Source: Chimonanthus salicifolius (lineage: Eukaryota > Streptophyta > Magnoliopsida > Laurales > Calycanthaceae). From it: 64,000 nucleotides of DNA. The notes beneath the pieces were generated by a model. That model was not told where the DNA came from. It saw nothing but the letters and a program-made list of their open reading frames with translations, and made no database searches. Positions 59,107-64,000 of the stretch are shown here, one piece after another (within the stretch, counting starts at the first letter, position 1; each line of letters begins with the position of its first letter). The stretch lies in the NCBI GenBank assembly GCA_013350335.1, contig CM023532.1, positions 97,025,853-97,089,852 on the forward strand, read 5' to 3'. The translations under genes and the position numbers were made by a program.

Positions 59107-59455
59107 GGACTCCCCCCCATGTATCTTAAACGAAATCACAGCATGGAGCATGGACTCCCCGCCATGTATGTTAATCGAAATCACCGTATGGAGCATGGAC
59201 TCCTCCCACATATGTCACTAGGAATCAATATAGACCCCTCCCACTTATGCTAATCGGAATCACTGATGGAGCGTGGACTCCTCCCCATGTATGTTAATCG
59301 GAATCACCGAATGGAGCATGGACTCCTCCCACATATGTCACTAGGAATCAGTATGGACTCCTCACACGTAAACAAATCAGAATCACCGATGGAGCGTGGA
59401 CTCCTCCCCATGTATGTTAATCAGAATCACCGAATGGAGCATGGACTCCTTCCTC
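59107..59455 (-). repeat. Higher-order tandem repeat, 123 bp = 35 + 43 + 45
   Basis: GGACTCC (or AGACCCC) occurs at 59107, 59152, 59197, 59232, 59275, 59320, 59355, 59398 and 59443. Spacings run 45, 45, 35, 43, 45, 35, 43, 45, so a three-member block of 123 bp repeats. It is a diverged form of the CGGAG/CTCCG motif. Confidence 0.9.
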
Positions 59456-60140
59456 ATGTTCCTTCCCATGCCATGCATGAGATCATGAATGTACAATTGC
59501 CATTTTGTATCAAAATACATATTTAATTGAAAAACAGTTCACCAAAACATATTCCATTCATTTTAACCAAAATGATTCATCATGTTTGTAAATCAAACCA
59601 AGAACACATACATATATAGATCCCATTGCATTTCAATAAGGTAGGAATCCTACCAATGTCCAAGATGATATCCTTGCTGTTTTCGTGAACGTCACGTTCA
59701 ATGATCACGTCGAAACCGAATTGCAAAACCCCTTTTGCGAATCTCCCCTTCCTTATTACATTTAGCACATAAATAAATCAAATTGATGATCCATTTGATT
59801 TCCATCATCCTCTACATCATCCCATGTTTATTTCCATTTACACATCATAGTTCTTAAACCGGTTAAGACCCTCAAGTGGGTTCGGCCATACATCATGGCT
59901 TAAAAGTGTTCAAGTCCACAAAAACCTATCAATGGGGTTCGGCTATACAACATGGCCGAACCTCATTCTTTGGTTTTTGACCCTTTTTTTTTTAATCCTT
60001 GTTTTATTTTAACAATGGCAGTCAACCATCATTTCTGAAAAAAATTATTTAAAATCAATTTTCACTTTTAAATTTAGTCGACTGAATCAAGAATTCAGTC
60101 GACTGAACCCGACAGATTACCGTTCGCTGCCCGTCCTGCT

Positions 60141-60372
60141 GATGGTAGAAACCCGTCCCGCGGAATATGGAAACCCGTCCGCAGACAATGAAATCCGTCT
60201 GCAGACAACACCCTGTCCTTGTCTGTTACCTGTCCGCGGACAGTTGAAACCCGTCCCGCGGACGATAGAAACCCGTCTGCAAACAGTACAATCCGTTCGT
60301 AGACAACATCCTATCCATGTCTCTTACCCGTCCACGGACGGTTGAAACCCGTCCAGCAGACAGTGTAACTCG
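60141..60372 (-). repeat. Two ~120-bp units rich in CCGTC and GCGGAC
   Basis: GATGGTAGAAACCCGTC at 60141 and GACGATAGAAACCCGTC at 60261 begin two units. Nine CCGTC-type motifs alternate with GCAGAC/GCGGAC, allowing local GTCCGCGGAC pairing. Not present in the other LTRs. Confidence 0.8.
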
Positions 60373-61287
60373 TGTTCAGTCTTCTTTTGTTTGCATGTTT
60401 TTACATCCTTTTCTTCATGAAATCTCCCCTTATCCTTTTTAAACATGTATTAAATCATTTATACATAAAAATCAGTGGACATACTCTGCCCACTAACCAA
60501 AGTTAGGGTCTTGTCCATTAATCTTTCAATCACTAGCATCATATCTAGAATTTGAACATCTCCTTACTTTTATGTCAATCTCATCACCATTTCTTGAATT
60601 TATTTCAAAGTCCATGGTCCTATAACATTTTGATCGTCCATTTAAATCAAATATGAACCCATGATTTCGGTCATTCCATGGCCAAAACCATGGTTCCCTT
60701 AGCTTCTTTCATTCATTTAATCCTTGTTAAACATTACGTACGTTTTCCCACGTCTCCTTCGTTTCTTTCGTTCTGTCTTTATTCCTCAGCCCTTCTTTGT
60801 TTCTTCACCGATTCTTCCAGCAACCTTCTCCAAGTTTACCAATGAAGATGAGAGAGGGAGAGAAAAGAGAAGATGGAAATCCCTTTGCTCTCAATGGAGA
60901 GAGGATCAGCCAAAGGTGTGGTGTCTCTTGGTAATCAGCCCAACTCCTTCTTTAATCCTTCACTTCCTTGTTTCTTCACTGATTTCTACCAAGTCTAGAG
61001 ATGAAGATGGAAGAGAGAGAATAGAGGAAAATCTCTTTGTTTACCATAGAGAATTCGGCCAAGGGTGTAGCTGAGAGAGAAGAAAATGCAATCTCTTTGT
61101 TTTCAATTTGTGGAGTTCGGCCAAGGTGTGTGAGCAGCCCCTTGGCTTGTGTCTCTTTGTAATCCTATCTAAACCCTTCACTTCCCTCATTAAGGTTTCA
61201 TCTTACTGAGGTGTCCCTTGGTTTAACCAACGCACCACTTGAGATGAATCACCCCACCATCTTCCAACGTGTGGATGGGTTTGGTCT

Positions 61288-64000
61288 TGTAATAACCCGA
61301 ATTTTTGATAAATATATATATTGGCATTTATTCATTTTAAATTGAAGTTTGATGTAATAAAATGCCAATTGGACCAAATTTTGGGACAATGGCCCAAGGA
61401 TGGCCCAATTGGGCCATGGGTTGGATGAAATCCATTAAATGGGTCAATGGGGACTAATCGGGTCAATGATGGTCAAAGTGGGCCCGATAGCCATGTGGGG
61501 CCCAATGGATCAAAATCGGTTCAAACCCTAAGGTAAGTGGAAAAAGAAGGGAATCTAATTGGGCCATGGGCCCAATGGTTACCCAATAAACCTTGAATTG
61601 GAATTGATACATGTAATTGGTCAATGGTAAGTAATCGGGTCAAAGATGGTCAATTTGGGTCAAAGAGCCATGTGGGACCCAATGGGCCAAGGTAACTAAG
61701 CCCTAAGATAAATGGGTAAGACAAGAATCAAATTGGGCCATGGGCCCAATGATGATCCAATAAAAGGGATACAATTAATAAAATTTAAATCACCTAAGTT
61801 AGGTGATAAATGGACCAAGGCAACATGGCCAATGGGGCCCACCTCCACCTCACCCATTGAGGTGGCGTGTGGATCCAAGAGTAGTGGGGCCGACCACCAT
61901 GGTTGACTTGGTCAACCATGGGTGGATCATGGAGGGAAATTAATGGGATTAAATTAAATAGAAAGTGATTAATTAAATTAATCAAGGGATCAAGGTGATC
62001 TAAGTTAATCAACCTAAGATTAAAATGGTCAAATGGTTAAATGGTCAAAACCACTCCAACAAACACAAACCACCTCATGAAAACACAAATTAAAACCATG
62101 GGCTTGAATGGTGGTTGGGTCTCAACCACCACCACCAAAACCAAGCCAACCCATGCTTTGTTGGTGAGAAAGTTAATGCTTGAGTGAAGACCACTCCAAC
62201 CACCTCCATCTCATGTCAAACTAACCATTTCACCCTAGCTCTCCCCACACACACATGAAATTCGTCCCTCACCTTGCAAGAGAGGAGAAAAGAAAACTTA
62301 GAAAGAAAGAAGAAGAAAATAGAAGAAAAAGATAAGTCTTGGGCCACCCCAAGATCAAGAACCTTGAAGATCTCTCCCTCATCTCCATACTCTCTTTCTC
62401 TCTTAACCTAACCTCATTTACCTTAGCCAATCCAAGCATGTCCCACCATTGATCAAGCTCATCTAGCCGATCATCAAGAAGAGAAAGAAGGAGAAAGGGA
62501 TAAGGAAAAAGAAAGAAGGACCGGAGGAGTCATCGGTGCGGTAAGAATTTCTTAAACAAGAGTTTATATTTTTAAAGATAGGATGTGGAATCCATTTCTT
62601 AGACTAAACATGGCCAAAAATGTTGTGGGCCATGGATCTAAAGTTCATCAAATGGAAGGCTAAGAAATGGATAAAAATGGAGGAATGGATTAAGAAAAGA
62701 GGAAATGGAAAAATGAAATTTTAAGTCTTTTTTTTAAGCATAAAAAAAATGGGATTTTAATGGATTAATGGGCCATAGGGTTCGGCCATGTAGCATGGCT
62801 GAACCCCATGGCCAATGTTGGATGATTTTTAATTAGGGTTTGAAGGTTTAAAAGTATGGAGAATGATCAATGGTTTTATGAGGATTTCAAGATGTTAAAA
62901 TGATTAAAAGTTGATAAATTTTAAGAGGTTTTGAATAAGGAAATTTCATGAAAATATGGGTGATCTTTCATGGCCTAAAAAGGCATAAAATGGAATGAAT
63001 GGATGACCATAGGGTTCGGCCATGTAGCATGGCCGAACCCCATGGTGAATAATGAGTGATTTATTAAGGTTATTAGGTTTAAAGATAATGAAGAAAAATG
63101 ATAAATGTAAATGGACTTATTGAGTATGGAATGTGAGGTTTAGATGGAATGAAAATGGCGATGATTTAGTGATTTGAAAATAGATTATTTTAGGACAAAA
63201 TTAATGATTTTTATGAAGATCTTAAAGTTGGTAATAGATGGTATTTTGTTGATGGAAATGAGGAAATGATTGGTGGTAGAAGTGGAATTTAAATGTAATT
63301 AAAAATCCAAGATAAAAATAAGGGAAAGACATCATGGGTTCGGCCATGGTGTATGGCCGAACCCATGACCCATGTTTTAGGTCATTCATGGGCTAAGTAT
63401 GGTTTATATATGTGCTTAAACGAAATGGAAATTAGGTAAGTTAATGATGAAATTTAAATGGATGTTACAGGTATGATATGTGATGTTTAAATGGAATGAA
63501 GATTTGTGATTTTTGAAATGGATTATTTTTGGGATAAAATATGAGTCTTTGAAAATGGCACCAATAAAAGTGAACCATGAACCCTATGGTAATATTTTGG
63601 GACTTTTATGAATGGAAAACAATGGAGAGAAATGAAAATATTAAATGGATTGGTAAGCATGGTAGGTGATGTTTTATATGAGATGAAAAATGGGGTTTTA
63701 AATGAATGACTTAAATTCATTTGGTGAAGGTAAAATGAACCAAGAAATTAGGAAATGGACATCATGGGTTCGGCCATGGTGTATGGCCGAACCCATGACC
63801 CCTTTGGGAGCCATATTATGGACTAGGTATGGAATTATATATGGGATTAAATATTTACAAATTTAATTAAACTAGATGGCTGATTTTATGATGTTATGTC
63901 ATGATTAAGAAATTATAAATGGGTTCAAGTTTATGGGTCAAATATGGACTTAAATATGCATGGATAAAAGGGGTAACTTAACCATGGAAGAGGAGTGGCA
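61288..64000 (+). mobile_element. LTR I, 5' portion, runs off the window
   Basis: Starts TGTAATAACCCGAATTTTTG at 61288, after GGTCT (61283-61287). It holds two GGGTCAA-rich copies of an early segment (61430-61500 and 61610-61690), a W-box palindrome (61898-61923), a GA-rich block ending in GTAAGA (62541), and hairpins at 62778, 63012, 63333 and 63763. Confidence 0.88.
62778..63797 (+). repeat. Hairpin array in LTR I, including two perfect 15-bp stems
   Basis: Copies at 62778, 63012, 63333-63367 and 63763-63797. The last two have perfect 15-base arms CATGGGTTCGGCCAT/ATGGCCGAACCCATG and loop GGTGT, and both follow GACAT. Confidence 0.93.

Larger units (their letters stand above)
58866..61287 (-). 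mobile_element. Gypsy LTR H1, middle portion
   Basis: Minus-oriented LTR interior, recognised by 'ccatgggtgtcatatg' (58938), a 123-bp higher-order repeat (59107-59455), the TCCTACC module (59639-59755), hairpins (59878, 59934), SalI-core palindromes (60073-60107), CCGTC repeats (60141-60372) and a GA/CT-rich block (60840-61100). Cut by H2 on the left and LTR I on the right. Confidence 0.78.

Noticed and set aside
59266..59526. 86-codon ORF with repeated peptide
   Set aside because: Product of the tandem repeat in LTR H1; 123 is a multiple of three.

Overview
This window is intergenic DNA from a large, transposon-rich plant genome, most likely a seed plant. Plant signatures are Ty3/gypsy chromovirus elements (Tekay/Del-like: long LTRs, PBS matching the initiator-Met tRNA, chromodomain at the polyprotein C terminus) and Ty1/copia remnants of the SIRE/Maximus type. 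I found no host gene, rRNA, tRNA or CRISPR array. Every coding stretch belongs to a retrotransposon, and every element I could follow is broken. Species cannot be named from this sequence.

Layout. 1-7259 is the internal region of gypsy element A (+ strand), split by a 3.6-kb solo LTR (653-4240). 7260-10536 is one LTR shared by A and by element B. B's internal region (10537-18771) is split by two solo LTRs (11949-13979 and 15313-16502), and B's 3' LTR ends at 22415. 22416-28129 is a minus-strand LTR (J) split by a 4.0-kb solo LTR (22738-26771). J sits in the RT region of minus-strand element D (28130-33713). 33714-42261 is a short inverted LTR scrap plus minus-strand element C, a probable non-autonomous element. 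42262-44536 is the end of a + strand LTR (E). 44537-51395 is minus-strand element F, with a truncated LTR and a large deletion inside. 51396-57917 is copia DNA (RNase H tail, LTR, gag, 3' ORF, second LTR). 57918-61287 is two minus-strand LTR pieces (H2, H1), and 61288-64000 is the start of a + strand LTR (I) that runs off the window.

Read right to left, the junctions form a nested set in which each element sits inside the next older one: H1, H2, copia, F, E, C, D, J, A/B, solo LTRs. Four solo LTRs have TG...CA ends; three carry exact 5-bp target duplications (AGAAG, AGGGC, TCGCC). The other half of most outer elements must lie to the left of this window.

The most unusual content is in the LTRs. 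They range from 1.2 to 4.5 kb, and the long ones carry arrays of a hairpin with GGTTCGGCCAT/ATGGCCGAACC arms (about 50 copies here). They also hold tandem hairpin repeats, paired W-box palindromes, a conserved GTAAGT splice-donor-like site, a conserved roughly 110-bp module ending in GGTAGGATTCCTACC, and a structured 3' end. Several hairpins show paired base changes in both arms that keep the pairing. Element C carries an ORF with three zinc-knuckle-like motifs unlike the gag of its neighbours.
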